DNA from: Cubamyces lactineus
Lineage: Eukaryota > Basidiomycota > Agaricomycetes > Polyporales > Polyporaceae
Length of the DNA stretch: 23,057 bases
Assembly: GCA_022376465.1 (NCBI GenBank)
Contig: JACDTU010000041.1
Location: forward strand, 1-23,057
Direction: 5' to 3'
Below are positions 1 to 8,750 of this stretch, in pieces (position 1 is the first letter of the stretch; the number at the start of each line of letters is the position of its first letter). The notes beneath the pieces are model-generated. The model did not search any database, was not told the origin of the DNA, and worked only from the letters and a program-made list of their open reading frames with translations. Position numbers and translations under genes: made by a program.

Positions 1-320
1 TTCTACCAATTTTGCATGGTTCCTCCTGCAAAAATATGCGTTAAAAAGCCCTTTCAAGCACCTCTCCAATGATATATTACTCACAGAAATTGGACCAGAG
101 GAAGCCAGGCCAGCCACCCTGCAGTGGTCCCCTCCTGGTGGCCCTTGGCCTAGGGTCGCATTTTTTGGTTATTTTCCCTGCACTATTGCATCACTATGCA
201 CACAGAGATGTACTATGGCATATACATACATGCTATGTATACTTTTGGCCCAACAGGGTGCCCTAATAGGGCCCCAGAAGAGGAGGGCAGGAAGGTGTTG
301 AATATGCCTGCCCTATTTGG

Positions 321-476
321 ACGCAAAAAAGCGCCCAAAAAGCGCCCAAATAGGAACCCAAAAAGCGCCCAGATAACAGCCAAAAAAGCGCCCAGATAAC
401 AGCCAAAAAAGCGCCCAAAAGCGTTGAAGAAGCGCCCAAATAGGAGCCCAAAAAGCGCTAGAAAGTGCCCAGATAG
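321..476 (+). repeat. GCGCCCA-rich short repeat array in fold-back arm
   Basis: About ten degenerate repeats built on AAAAAGCGCCCA, interspersed with AATAGGA and GATAACAGCC linkers. The same block recurs at about 18766-18921 (inverted) and 20899-21054 (direct). It sits inward of the ACGTGG array in each arm. No coding sense is apparent; its reverse complement gives a hydrophobic-looking frame that I consider spurious. Confidence 0.8.
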
Positions 477-499
477 TAGTTGTAATACAAAAGTGGCAT

Positions 500-1475
500 C
501 TACAAAGTGGCCATGTCCATATACAATCCAGCTAAATGTGGGCAGATTGTATATCAGAGGCATGTACAAAACTGCCACGTTCATATACAATTCAGCTATT
601 GTAGATCAGACGTGGGCTGATTGTATATCAGAGGCATGTACAAAACTGCCACGTCCATATACAATCAAGTTAAATGTGGGCAGATTGTATATCAGAGGCA
701 TATACAATACTGCCACGTTCATATACAAAACTGCCACGTTCATATACAATCCAGCTATTGTATATCAGACGTGGGCTGATTGTATATCAGACGTGGGCTG
801 ATTGTATATCAGACGTGGGCTGATTGTATATCAGAGGCATTTACAAAACTGCCACGTCCATCTACAATCAAGCTATTGACATCTACAAACTGCCCACGTC
901 CATCTACAATCCAGCTTTTGTACATCAGACGTGGGCAGATTGTATATCAGAGGCATCTACAAATCACCCACGTCCATCTACAATCCAGCTATTGACATCT
1001 ACAAACTGCCCACGTCCATCTACAATCCAGCTTTTGTACATCAGACGTGGGCAGATTGTATATCAGAGGCATCTACAAATCACCCACGTCCATCTACAAT
1101 TCAGCTATTGTACATTGGACGTGGGTGGATTGTGTATCACAGGGATATACAAACCGCCCACGTCCATGTACGATCCAGCTATTGTACATCAGACGTGGGC
1201 AGATTGTATATCAGAGGCATGTACAAAGCACCCACGTCCATCTACAATCCAGCTATTGACATCTACAAACTGCCCACGTCCATCTACAATCCAGCTTTTG
1301 TACATCAGACGTGGGCAGATTGTATATCAGAGGCATCTACAAATCACCCACGTCCATCTACAATTCAGCTATTATACATTGGACGTGGGTGGATTGTGTA
1401 TTGCAGGGATATGCAAACCACCCACGTCCATGTACGATCCAGCTATTGTGTATCATACGTGGGGGCATTATTCAT
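500..1475 (+). repeat. Array of ACGTGG/CCACGT modules in both orientations
   Basis: About two dozen copies of an ACGTGG or CCACGT core occur here, usually 20-45 bp apart. Each sits in a module resembling TTGTATATCAGACGTGGGC or its reverse complement. Forward and inverted modules are mixed, so the arm can fold on itself as well as with the partner arm. Such subterminal motif clusters are known in several DNA transposon families as transposase-binding sites; that role is only an inference here. Confidence 0.8.
757..834 (+). repeat. 22-bp tandem repeat, three units
   Basis: Three perfect 22-bp units at 757-778, 779-800 and 801-822, then a partial fourth. Each begins ATTGTATATCAG and contains ACGTGGGC. 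The left arm of the complete copy has three units and its right arm has four, so unit number is a marker separating the two arm types. Confidence 0.85.
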
Positions 1476-1548
1476 GCATCTCATTTACAAATGTGGCACA
1501 ATTGTTAATACACTACTACAAAAGCCCCACTCCCATTGAAAATCCATA

Positions 1549-3108
1549 GTGTCATTGATTCTCAATGAGGTGGGCCATTTGTATTTGTATATCGAGTTGG
1601 CAGGTCTTCCACGAGAATTTCCCCACCTACGTGGGCAGTTGTTAACAATCCGTGGTGACCACGACTGGTCGATACCGAAAGAATTTGCGGTTGACAAGGA
1701 AGCCAAGCTAGTCTACTACGAAGGGCAACAAGTCTTCTGGAAGAACAAGTCCTGGCACTTCACCGAAGTCCCTCTCACCTGGCGGAACTGCCTTGACATC
1801 GACCCCGACTACCGAAGACGCTACCGCGAAATATCACTTGGAGACGAACTTCCGGAGGAACCAGCGGCCACCCCGGAACCGAGAACAGAACCAGAACAAC
1901 CTTCCCCGGTAGACTTCACTACTCCCAGACCAGCTCAGGCGGAGATACTCGAGGAGAGTGAACCAGAAAGCGAGAACGCTACAAGAACTTCGAACGACGA
2001 CCACGACCCGGAGGGAAGCGAAGCCGCACCAGAACCCGTAGGGAAGACCCCTCAAGAAGAATCGAACCGAACTGCAAACGAACCCGAAGGCCGAACCGAA
2101 GCCACGATGGCTGAAGAAAAGACGAACGAGATCAAGCTCAAGATGCCCCCAGAGTTCTCAGGGAAGCGGGGCGAAGTAGTGGAGTGGTTGCAGAAATGCT
2201 CCCTCTACCTCACGATGAACAAGAAGACCTACGCCACCGACGAAATGAAGATCGTCTTCTGCCTTATGCTGATGAACGGAGGCACTGCCGGGACCTGGGC
2301 CCGCACCTTCATTGAAGACGTAGAACGGCAGGCAGCCGACCAGAACAAGAACCGAAGACCAGGCGAAGAACGTATCGAACCCAACTACGGAACATGGGAC
2401 GACTTCAAGAAGCAACTACTGGAAGCATTCGACAACATCGACCAGAAGGCCAGCGCCCGTGTGCTGCTGCGAAACCTGAAGCAAGGAAGCAAGAAAGTCG
2501 AAGACTACATTGCCGAGTTCAAGTCGATCATCTCGCGATGCGGAATCACAGAGTTCGAAGTCATTGCCGACTTCTTCTATGCTGGACTCAACCGTCCCCT
2601 TCGAGAAAAGATCTTCGGGATGTACCCCCTACCGAAGGATGCCAGCAAACTCTACCTCCGAGCCTCCACCCTCGAACAGCAGTATCACCTGGGAAGAGCA
2701 TACGACGGGAAGACCTCGACCTTCCGACCTACGTACAAGCCGTACAGACCCCGACCGCAAGAACGCGACCCTGACGCCATGGATGTCGACAAGATGACAA
2801 CCGAAGAACGTGAGAAGCACTACCGAGAAGGACGATGCTTCAATTGCCACCAGATAGGGCACCTAGCGCGGCAGTGCCCCAACAGAAGAACCAACGACCG
2901 TAAGAAGACGAAGCCTGCCGCCAAGGCCCGCATCACCGAGGTCGAAGAAGACGAGAGCGACGATGATGAAGACATCAAATCCATCGACGGCCAAGCGGCT
3001 GACAAGAAGCAGCTTATCGCAGCAAGGATCCGTACCGCTCTGAGGGGGCTAGAAGAAGACCAAGACGCGAAGGAAATCCTCGCAAGCTTCTCCAACGAGG
3101 GTTCTTGA
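1549..3108 (+). CDS. gag: Gag polyprotein, 5' end replaced by fold-back element sequence
   Basis: Gag would form the cytoplasmic particle that packages the element RNA. The 519-residue frame starts at a chance ATG inside the fold-back arm; genuine gag begins only after 1667 (about residue 40). An in-frame ATG at 2107 in good context (ccacgATGG) starts the conserved part. Residues 100-190 are Glu/Pro-rich and likely disordered. Residues 195-385 form the helical capsid-like region. The CCHC knuckle is C430-x2-C433-x4-H438-x4-C443, followed by a Lys-rich then acidic tail. The stop (3106-3108) overlaps the pol frame, which lies -1 relative to gag and is open from 3003. I see no canonical slippery heptamer in the 105-nt overlap. 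The true N-terminus is missing from the window. Confidence 0.8.
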   Translation: MSLILNEVGHLYLYIELAGLPREFPHLRGQLLTIRGDHDWSIPKEFAVDKEAKLVYYEGQQVFWKNKSWHFTEVPLTWRNCLDIDPDYRRRYREISLGDELPEEPAATPEPRTEPEQPSPVDFTTPRPAQAEILEESEPESENATRTSNDDHDPEGSEAAPEPVGKTPQEESNRTANEPEGRTEATMAEEKTNEIKLKMPPEFSGKRGEVVEWLQKCSLYLTMNKKTYATDEMKIVFCLMLMNGGTAGTWARTFIEDVERQAADQNKNRRPGEERIEPNYGTWDDFKKQLLEAFDNIDQKASARVLLRNLKQGSKKVEDYIAEFKSIISRCGITEFEVIADFFYAGLNRPLREKIFGMYPLPKDASKLYLRASTLEQQYHLGRAYDGKTSTFRPTYKPYRPRPQERDPDAMDVDKMTTEEREKHYREGRCFNCHQIGHLARQCPNRRTNDRKKTKPAAKARITEVEEDESDDDEDIKSIDGQAADKKQLIAARIRTALRGLEEDQDAKEILASFSNEGS

Positions 3109-4919
3109 AGAACCGGCGTGCCTCGACGTCACGACTGCGTACTAAGGTCCGCCGTGTAATAGTAGCGCAGACTTCTCGACAGTCTATGAGAATTCCGTTA
3201 TCTATCCACGCGGACCTAAGCGTCGAAACGAAAGCCCTCATCGACACGGGAGCGGGAGAAGTATTCATGGACCACAGGTTTGCGAAAGAGCACAACTTCC
3301 CGCTCAAATCGCTGAAAGCCCCGATCCGAGTATACAACGCTGACGGAACCAGGAATGAAGCAGGCGATATCAAGAAATGCGCAGTCCTTGAAATTGAAGC
3401 TGGGCGCCACCGACACATTGTGCGGTTCCTGATTACGTCGCTAGGAAAGGAACCAATCATCCTGGGCCTGCCATGGCTGCAGCGCGTCAATGCCAACATC
3501 GACTTCACGAAAGGGACCCTCGATATCGACCCCGCCCGGGTGAACCGAACAATTGTGGAACATCTGCGTGCAATGTGGTTCCCAGATCAAGACCCCTTCA
3601 CCGGAAGACCCAAGCCAGTGGAAGAAGAACCGAACGAAGAAGCAAATGAAGAAGACGAAGACGCGACCGAGGAAGCATCGACCCAAGAACCAATCTACGA
3701 GAACATCGAACGAGTTACCCTCTCCGACGTGCACCCGGAAGAAGAACCCAACGACCAAGATCTGCTGATAGCTTATCTTCGCGGAGAACACGAAGCCATG
3801 ATAGCATCGCACGCGACAGAACGGCACGGAGATATGCCTCGACCCGGATCCCCCCTCACCACGGAACACGACTACGAACCCACGAAGATTGGACCTGGAC
3901 CCACCATCGGAAGAATCCGACGAGCCCCACAAGGACTTCGATTTGCAATTGCAGCCAACGTCTGGATCCGAGCAAAGGTCAACCCCGCAATGGCACTCGC
4001 ACAACAGCACCAAGCACAGGAAGAGAAGAAGACTTTCGAAGAGATGCTCCCCGAACCGTACCGAGGATATGCCGCCATCTTTGAAAAGAAGGCGTCCGAA
4101 CGATTCCCACCATCACGACCCTGGGACCTGGCCATTGAACTCAAGGAAGGCTTTACCCCGAAGGACTTCAAGCGATATCAACTCACGCCCAAGGAACTCG
4201 AAGCCGAGGAAGAATTCATCCGGGAGAACCTACGAAAAGGCTACATCCGACCCTCGAACTCGCCGATGGCATCCCCATTCTTCTTCGTCGGCAAGAAGGA
4301 CGGAACACTACGACCCTGCCAAGATTATCGATACCTCAACGAAGGAACCGTCCCCAACAAGTACCCACTACCGCTCATATCAGAATTGGTCGACAAGCTG
4401 CGCGGAGCGAAGGTTTTCTCCAAACTGGACCTCCGATCGGGATACAACAACGTCCGTATCAAGGACGGTGATCAATGGAAGGCCGCCTTCCGAACCAGCA
4501 AAGGGCTATACGAACCAATGGTCATGTTCTTTGGACTGCGGAACTCCCCCTCGGCTTTTCAAGCTATGATGAACGCAATCTTCGCAGACATGATCGACGA
4601 AGGATGGGTAGTGATTTACATGGACGACATACTGATCTTTTCCGCAGACCTGGACGAACACCGAAGAAGGACCTTACGTGTCCTGGAACGACTCAAAGAA
4701 CACGACCTCTGCCTCAAGCTAGAGAAGTGCATATTCGATGCACCAGAAGTGGAGTATCTTGGAATGATCATCAGCGAGAACCGGATCTCCATGGACCCTA
4801 TCAAGATAAAGGGAATACTCGACTGGCCAGAACCGACAACCGTCAAGGACGTTCGATCATTCCTTGGATTCGGCAACTTTTACCGACGATTCATCGACCA
4901 CTTCTCGGAGATCGCGTGA
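3105..4919 (+). CDS. pol: Pol, N-terminal part: aspartic protease and reverse transcriptase (ends at an in-frame TGA)
   Basis: This 604-residue frame carries a retropepsin active site DTG at residues 47-49 with a GLPWL partner motif at 121-125, an acidic linker (about 170-225), then RT from about residue 340. RT landmarks are KLDL with catalytic D442, the FGLRNSP block at 476-482 and YMDD at 505-508 (4617-4628). The ATG-less start at 3105 is TTG; the first ATG in frame is at 3186, just before the protease, so expression could be by -1 frameshift from gag or by reinitiation. The frame stops at TGA 4917-4919, exactly where the family normally has Arg in the I-A-R-P-L motif, and the same frame then stays open to 6953. 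This is best read as a CGA-to-TGA nonsense change inside pol. Confidence 0.88.
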   Translation: MKNRRASTSRLRTKVRRVIVAQTSRQSMRIPLSIHADLSVETKALIDTGAGEVFMDHRFAKEHNFPLKSLKAPIRVYNADGTRNEAGDIKKCAVLEIEAGRHRHIVRFLITSLGKEPIILGLPWLQRVNANIDFTKGTLDIDPARVNRTIVEHLRAMWFPDQDPFTGRPKPVEEEPNEEANEEDEDATEEASTQEPIYENIERVTLSDVHPEEEPNDQDLLIAYLRGEHEAMIASHATERHGDMPRPGSPLTTEHDYEPTKIGPGPTIGRIRRAPQGLRFAIAANVWIRAKVNPAMALAQQHQAQEEKKTFEEMLPEPYRGYAAIFEKKASERFPPSRPWDLAIELKEGFTPKDFKRYQLTPKELEAEEEFIRENLRKGYIRPSNSPMASPFFFVGKKDGTLRPCQDYRYLNEGTVPNKYPLPLISELVDKLRGAKVFSKLDLRSGYNNVRIKDGDQWKAAFRTSKGLYEPMVMFFGLRNSPSAFQAMMNAIFADMIDEGWVVIYMDDILIFSADLDEHRRRTLRVLERLKEHDLCLKLEKCIFDAPEVEYLGMIISENRISMDPIKIKGILDWPEPTTVKDVRSFLGFGNFYRRFIDHFSEIA

Positions 4920-6953
4920 CCACTCAACGCGCTCACCAAGAAAGACACCAAATGGGAATGGACAACGGAATGCCAGAAGGCCTTCGACATGCTGAAGCAA
5001 CGATTCGCGACGGCCCCCGTGCTGCAAATGCCCGACATTAGCAAACCCTTTGTCGTCGAATCCGACGCCTCGCAATGGGCCACAGGGGCAGTACTCCGAC
5101 AACGAGACGCCAACGGCGACCTGCACCCGTGCGCGTATCTATCCGAAGGATTCACCGAAGCGGAACGGAACTACGAAATCTATGACCGAGAACTACTTGG
5201 CATCATTCGAGCCCTGAAGGCCTGGCGACACTACCTCGAAGGATCAGGGCACCCGGTTACGATCCTATCCGACCACAAGAACCTCACCTACTGGCGCAAC
5301 CCGCAACAACTGAACAGACGACAAGCACGATGGGCCCTCTTTCTCTCCCAGTTCGACATCCAACTCGTACATACCCCCGGCACGGCAATGGTACAATCGG
5401 ATGCGCTATCCCGAAGACCCGATCACCGACAAGGATCAGAAGACGACAATACTGAACGAACCATGCTACCTGACAACCTCTTCGTACGACTAGTGGACAC
5501 CCGACTGGCACCGAGGTTCCGACACTTGGCCACGCAAGACAGACTCTTTTGCGACGCACTTGCTGCCATCCAACACGACGGACCACCCCCGATCAGAAGT
5601 GCACTCACCGATTGGCAAGAACGAGATGGCTTAATCTTCTACAAGAACCGATGCTACGTACCGGCCGACGAAGCCCTGCGACGAGACCTGATCAGTCAAC
5701 ACCACGACTCCCCGGCAGCCGGACACCCTGGGAAATTCAAGACTCTAGAACTGATACGGCGGTCATACTGGTGGCCCGGCATGTATGCCATGGTATCCCG
5801 ATACGTCGAAGGCTGTGCCACATGCCAGCAGAACAAGCCAAACACACACCCGACCACCCCGCCCCCACAACCAATCCCCGCTGACGATGTTACTCGGCCA
5901 TTCCAGAACGTCGCGATGGATCTCATCACCGATCTCCCCGAATCCCACGGCTACGATAGTATTCTGGTCGTGGTCGACCATGGCCTTACGAAGGGGGTGA
6001 TTTTCGCACCATGCAAGAAGACGATCGACGCAATCGGCACAGCGGCGCTTTACCACCGGCATGTCTACCGACGCTTTGGACTACCCAGCAAGATCATATC
6101 CGACCGAGGGCCACAATTCGTATCCAACGTCACTCGCGAACTAGGAAGACTCTTAGGCATCACCCTTTCCCCGTCTACCGCGTATCACCCGCAGACCGAC
6201 GGACAAACGGAACGAGTGAATCAAGAACTGGAAGTCTACCTCAGGATATTCTGCGAAGGCCGACCAGACGAATGGGCGGAACACCTTGTCGACGCAGAAG
6301 TCGCACACAATCAACGGACCCACTCAGCACGGAACGCATCACCATTCTACCTCATGATGGGGTACGAACCGACACTGATTCCTATCGCATACCCCAAGAC
6401 CAACACCCCGACAGTACAAGAACGGCTAGTGAACCTCCAGAAGGCCCGAGACGAAGCCCTAGCAGCCCACGAGCTAGCTCGACACGTCATACGCGACAGG
6501 TTCAAGGGAAAGTTCGTCCAATTCAAGAAAGGACAGAAGGTCTGGCTTGAAGGGAAGAACCTCAAGCTCGCTTACGCATCCCGGAAACTCGCACCCAAAC
6601 GGGAAGGCCCCTTTGTCATCACCGAAGTACTTGGACCCGTAACCTATCGGCTGGAGCTGCCGAAACACTGGAAGGTACACCCCGTGTTCCACGCATGCTT
6701 CCTCACCCCATACAAGGAAAACGACACCCACGGACCGAACTACACGAGGCCACCACCTGACCTTATCGACGGAGAAGAAGAATATGAGGTCGAAGCGATC
6801 GTCGGACACAAGGCCACACGAGGCGGAATCCGCTACCAAATCAAGTGGAAAGGCTACTCCAGCGCCGAGAACACATGGGAACCCGAGTCCGCTCTAATTC
6901 CGAACGCCAAAGAAATCCTCCAACGGTATAAAAGGGCGAAGAAGCTGCTGTAA
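4920..6953 (+). CDS. pol: Pol, C-terminal part: RNase H, integrase, chromodomain
   Basis: In frame with the preceding pol segment. The first internal ATG is 4989, and numbering here is from it (654 residues). RNase H acidic residues appear as D26, E68, D95 and D138. Integrase has a zinc-binding H239/H246/C276/C279 set and a D311-D372-E408 core with exactly 35 residues between the last two, the D,D35E pattern. A GPF module lies near 540-542. The C-terminal chromodomain (about 597-650) keeps the cage aromatics Y599, W620 and Y623, so it could bind methylated histone H3 and steer integration to heterochromatin, as known for chromoviruses. No damage is visible in this half. It would be translated only if the upstream TGA is bypassed or from an internal start, so this copy is probably defective without help. 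Confidence 0.88.
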   Translation, partial: PLNALTKKDTKWEWTTECQKAFDMLKQRFATAPVLQMPDISKPFVVESDASQWATGAVLRQRDANGDLHPCAYLSEGFTEAERNYEIYDRELLGIIRALKAWRHYLEGSGHPVTILSDHKNLTYWRNPQQLNRRQARWALFLSQFDIQLVHTPGTAMVQSDALSRRPDHRQGSEDDNTERTMLPDNLFVRLVDTRLAPRFRHLATQDRLFCDALAAIQHDGPPPIRSALTDWQERDGLIFYKNRCYVPADEALRRDLISQHHDSPAAGHPGKFKTLELIRRSYWWPGMYAMVSRYVEGCATCQQNKPNTHPTTPPPQPIPADDVTRPFQNVAMDLITDLPESHGYDSILVVVDHGLTKGVIFAPCKKTIDAIGTAALYHRHVYRRFGLPSKIISDRGPQFVSNVTRELGRLLGITLSPSTAYHPQTDGQTERVNQELEVYLRIFCEGRPDEWAEHLVDAEVAHNQRTHSARNASPFYLMMGYEPTLIPIAYPKTNTPTVQERLVNLQKARDEALAAHELARHVIRDRFKGKFVQFKKGQKVWLEGKNLKLAYASRKLAPKREGPFVITEVLGPVTYRLELPKHWKVHPVFHACFLTPYKENDTHGPNYTRPPPDLIDGEEEYEVEAIVGHKATRGGIRYQIKWKGYSSAENTWEPESALIPNAKEILQRYKRAKKLL

Positions 6954-6959
6954 TCTGCA

Positions 6960-7118
6960 ATGCTCTCTCTCGCCATCCTCTTCGCCATCTACTGCCTCAC
7001 CCTCCTCGCTATCACCCTCCTCTTTCTCTGGTATATCCTCCGCGACCTCTTCAACCGCATCATCGAGCACACTCTCCATAGCCGTGACTACCCATCCCGA
7101 TCAGCGTGGGGATCGTGA
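6960..7118 (+). CDS. Small single-pass membrane protein ORF immediately after pol (52 aa)
   Basis: The ATG lies 6 nt after the pol stop and in the same frame as pol. Residues 2-27 are almost entirely Leu, Ile, Ala, Phe and Thr, ending LFLWYI, which is a clear transmembrane helix. A basic/acidic tail of about 25 residues (RDLFNRIIEH and on) follows. Codons strongly favour C in the third position, like pol, which argues for a translated gene rather than chance, although a CT-rich stretch would give some of this by itself. It is not a family I recognise. The position, where some retroelements carry env-like genes, suggests an accessory membrane product, but it is far too short to be an envelope protein. 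No signal-peptide cleavage site is obvious. Confidence 0.5.
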   Translation: MLSLAILFAIYCLTLLAITLLFLWYILRDLFNRIIEHTLHSRDYPSRSAWGS

Positions 7119-7123
7119 AGCCC

Positions 7124-7312
7124 ATGATCGTCGCGCTCTTCACCTGCATGACCCTCGGCTACCTCCTTGCCCTTGCCTTCATCGCCACTCACCTGCGCCT
7201 CTCCATCAACATCCTCGAAATTGCTCTCGAACACCGCGACCCTCTCGACCCCGCAAACGACAAGCTCGACCAGGCCGACCGCACCCTCAATAACTCCAGC
7301 TGGGACGAGTAG
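7124..7312 (+). CDS. Second small membrane protein ORF (62 aa)
   Basis: The ATG starts 5 nt after the preceding small ORF stops, in a different frame. Residues 1-21 (MIVALFTCMTLGYLLALAFIA) are hydrophobic and form one predicted membrane helix. The remainder is polar and charged, probably helical, ending NNSSWDE. Third-position C bias is again strong. An upstream in-frame GTG at 7106 would add six residues, but the ATG is preferred. With its neighbour it forms a pair of one-helix micro-ORFs wedged between pol and a larger acidic ORF. I do not recognise a family. Translation would need reinitiation, internal entry or a spliced RNA. Confidence 0.5.
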   Translation: MIVALFTCMTLGYLLALAFIATHLRLSINILEIALEHRDPLDPANDKLDQADRTLNNSSWDE

Positions 7313-7313
7313 A

Positions 7314-7919
7314 ATGGGCTGCCCCCTCTATAGCACCCAAGTCGCTGACGACAATGCAAGCGACCAGGAAAACCAACAGCCGCTACCCATTCCTCCCCCA
7401 CTCGCCAGACGCCTCTCGTCGCCTCCACCGGAATACACCTCCAGGTCACCATCGCCCGCCTCCTCGACGTCGGACCTCAGCACGGTTGGGGTCGAAGACT
7501 CTCATCTGGTAGACCACTCCCGGCACCCCGACGTCAACCAGTTGCTCCGTGCGCTCCTCACCAACCCTACCCCAGTCGTCAATGCCACCGAGCGAGGCTT
7601 GCAGTACTTCCTTAGAGAGTATCGATGCCTCTACAACGAGCAACGGGAACTGGACGCACTGGAAGGGAACCTTGTTGACGCAGCTGACATCCCAGAGGAC
7701 GCTCTAGACGCTCTTCACGAGGCGTTTGGTGAAGAAGAGGAGCAACGGCAAGTCTCGGACTACGACATCGCAGAACGGCAGGCGCTGTCATGCACCAATT
7801 TGGATTGGTACCTGGACATGGCAGGGAAGCAGACGCAGGTCAGTGGGAAGATATTACCTAAAAGTCATGTGCGGACCGTGAGTAAGCGGATGACTGAGCA
7901 ACGACGTGATCAAACGTAG
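7314..7919 (+). CDS. Uncharacterised accessory ORF, Pro/Ser-rich then acidic (201 aa)
   Basis: The ATG lies one base after the preceding stop. The same frame is open further upstream (from about 7167), but that part overlaps the small ORF and reads as low-complexity Ser/Thr/Pro, so 7314 is the better start. Residues 1-60 are Gln/Pro/Ser-rich and likely disordered. Residues 70-160 look helical and acidic, with a run EEEEQ. The C-terminus is basic (VSKRMTEQRRDQ). No domain, zinc site or membrane helix is recognised. It is intact over 201 codons inside an otherwise mostly intact element, which supports it being a retained accessory gene. What it does is unknown. Confidence 0.5.
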   Translation: MGCPLYSTQVADDNASDQENQQPLPIPPPLARRLSSPPPEYTSRSPSPASSTSDLSTVGVEDSHLVDHSRHPDVNQLLRALLTNPTPVVNATERGLQYFLREYRCLYNEQRELDALEGNLVDAADIPEDALDALHEAFGEEEEQRQVSDYDIAERQALSCTNLDWYLDMAGKQTQVSGKILPKSHVRTVSKRMTEQRRDQT

Positions 7920-7954
7920 GCGCTCAGTTTGACAGCTTCTCATCATCACCCATC

Positions 7955-8750
7955 ATGGTCGGTGTGTCATTCGATCTTCCTGCGGCCGTGCAACACGCGA
8001 TTCCCCGAAGTGTGCAGGCCGACCAAATACCCCGCTGCCCCGTAGTATCATACGGACTGGACTACCACGTTCTCTTTCGGCCAGACGGACTCTTTCCGCA
8101 TCGACTACGACCAGTCGCGTTAGGCGAGGAAGTCGGCGAGCAGGAAGTGTGGGTCGACGTTGAGCCTACCGGCAAGGAGGTGCGCCCACGATGGTTTGTT
8201 CCCCGAGTGGGAAGCTACTGCCGATTGGTTCTCCCCGACCAACGACGTTTCACGGGGCGGATCAGTCGCGTGGTGGAATACCAACAGACGCGCGTCATCT
8301 TGTGGGTAGAACACCCGCACTCCCCTGCGAGCATCACGCTGGCAGTACCCTACCCGTTCTTCGAAGGCACGCGGTGGTGGTACATTCGGTTGAGGAGCTG
8401 GTTCGGATGTCTGCGACCCGACAACGACCGGCACAACTCAGGCGAGTTTCCTTTGACGTGCGCAGATACAAGTACTCACCCACACCCGCAGAGGTTGGAC
8501 AGTCCCCAAACGTCGACGAATGGGAGCTGGACAACTACATCCAGGGAGAGTTCCGGTATCTGTACGCAGGCTGAGGGAATGGGCAACGGACATGGACTCC
8601 TTAGACACTCGTTCGGACAGTCACTCTTTTGCAATCTCGAATGGCCACTCGTTGTCTTCCTCATACGCATCCACAGCACCCACCAAGGTATCTGAGGTAG
8701 CGGAAGTAGCAACAGAGGCAGTGCGAGGCTACGTTGATGGTATCCATTGA
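7955..8750 (+). pseudogene. Uncharacterised accessory ORF, probably frameshifted near its 3' end
   Basis: The frame from ATG 7955 is open to 8695 (246 aa). Up to about residue 150 it looks like a genuine beta-rich protein: alternating V/I/R patterns with GSYCRLVLPDQRRFTG and a WWYIRLRSW motif, perhaps a small SH3- or chromo-barrel-like fold, which is only a guess. Near 8430 the protein-like signal moves to the next frame (FDVRRYKYSPTP onward to 8574), and near 8560 to the third frame, which runs to 8750 with a Ser/Asp-rich tail. Two small indels would explain this; an intron is less likely because no fitting donor-branch-acceptor set is visible. It follows the previous ORF by 35 nt. Confidence 0.42.

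Larger units (their letters stand above)
1..1667 (+). mobile_element. Fold-back element copy 1, right arm (left part outside window)
   Basis: This stretch matches, in reverse complement and without any indel, 17575-19241 of the complete element further right (position p pairs with 19242-p). It also matches 20579-22173 directly, apart from changes in the repeat array. The right end is set by the conserved terminus CCGTGGTGACCACGACTG ending at 1667; beyond it the sequence becomes retrotransposon gag. One visible base difference is C at 242, where both arms of the complete copy carry the T-equivalent. The array layout matches the left arm of the other copy, so this copy lies in the opposite orientation. 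No transposase is visible. The open frames across it are by-products of repeats lacking stops. If the element makes 7-bp duplications, GTCGATA at 1668-1674 should recur just left of the unseen end. Confidence 0.85.

Noticed and set aside
213..590. Hydrophobic 125-aa minus-strand frame in the fold-back arm, resembling a membrane protein
   Set aside because: It is the reverse reading of the GCGCCCA repeat array; the hydrophobic residues come from the repeat composition.
757..834. CRISPR-like regular repeats
   Set aside because: Units are contiguous with no unique spacers, and the setting is eukaryotic.
824..1549. Long open frames (up to 241 aa) across the ACGTGG arrays, repeated at 17693-18418 and 21380-22045
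   Set aside because: Repeat units of 21-22 bp and their combinations lack stops in several overlapping frames at once; the translations are repetitive and change with array length, so these are not genes.
3441..4013. 190-aa minus-strand frame opposite pol and similar antisense frames across gag, pol and the polyprotein
   Set aside because: These are shadows of biased codon usage on the plus strand, with no recognisable motif.
7167..7313. Upstream extension of the 201-aa accessory ORF
   Set aside because: It overlaps the 62-aa ORF and reads as low-complexity Ser/Thr/Pro; the ATG at 7314 directly after the previous stop fits better.
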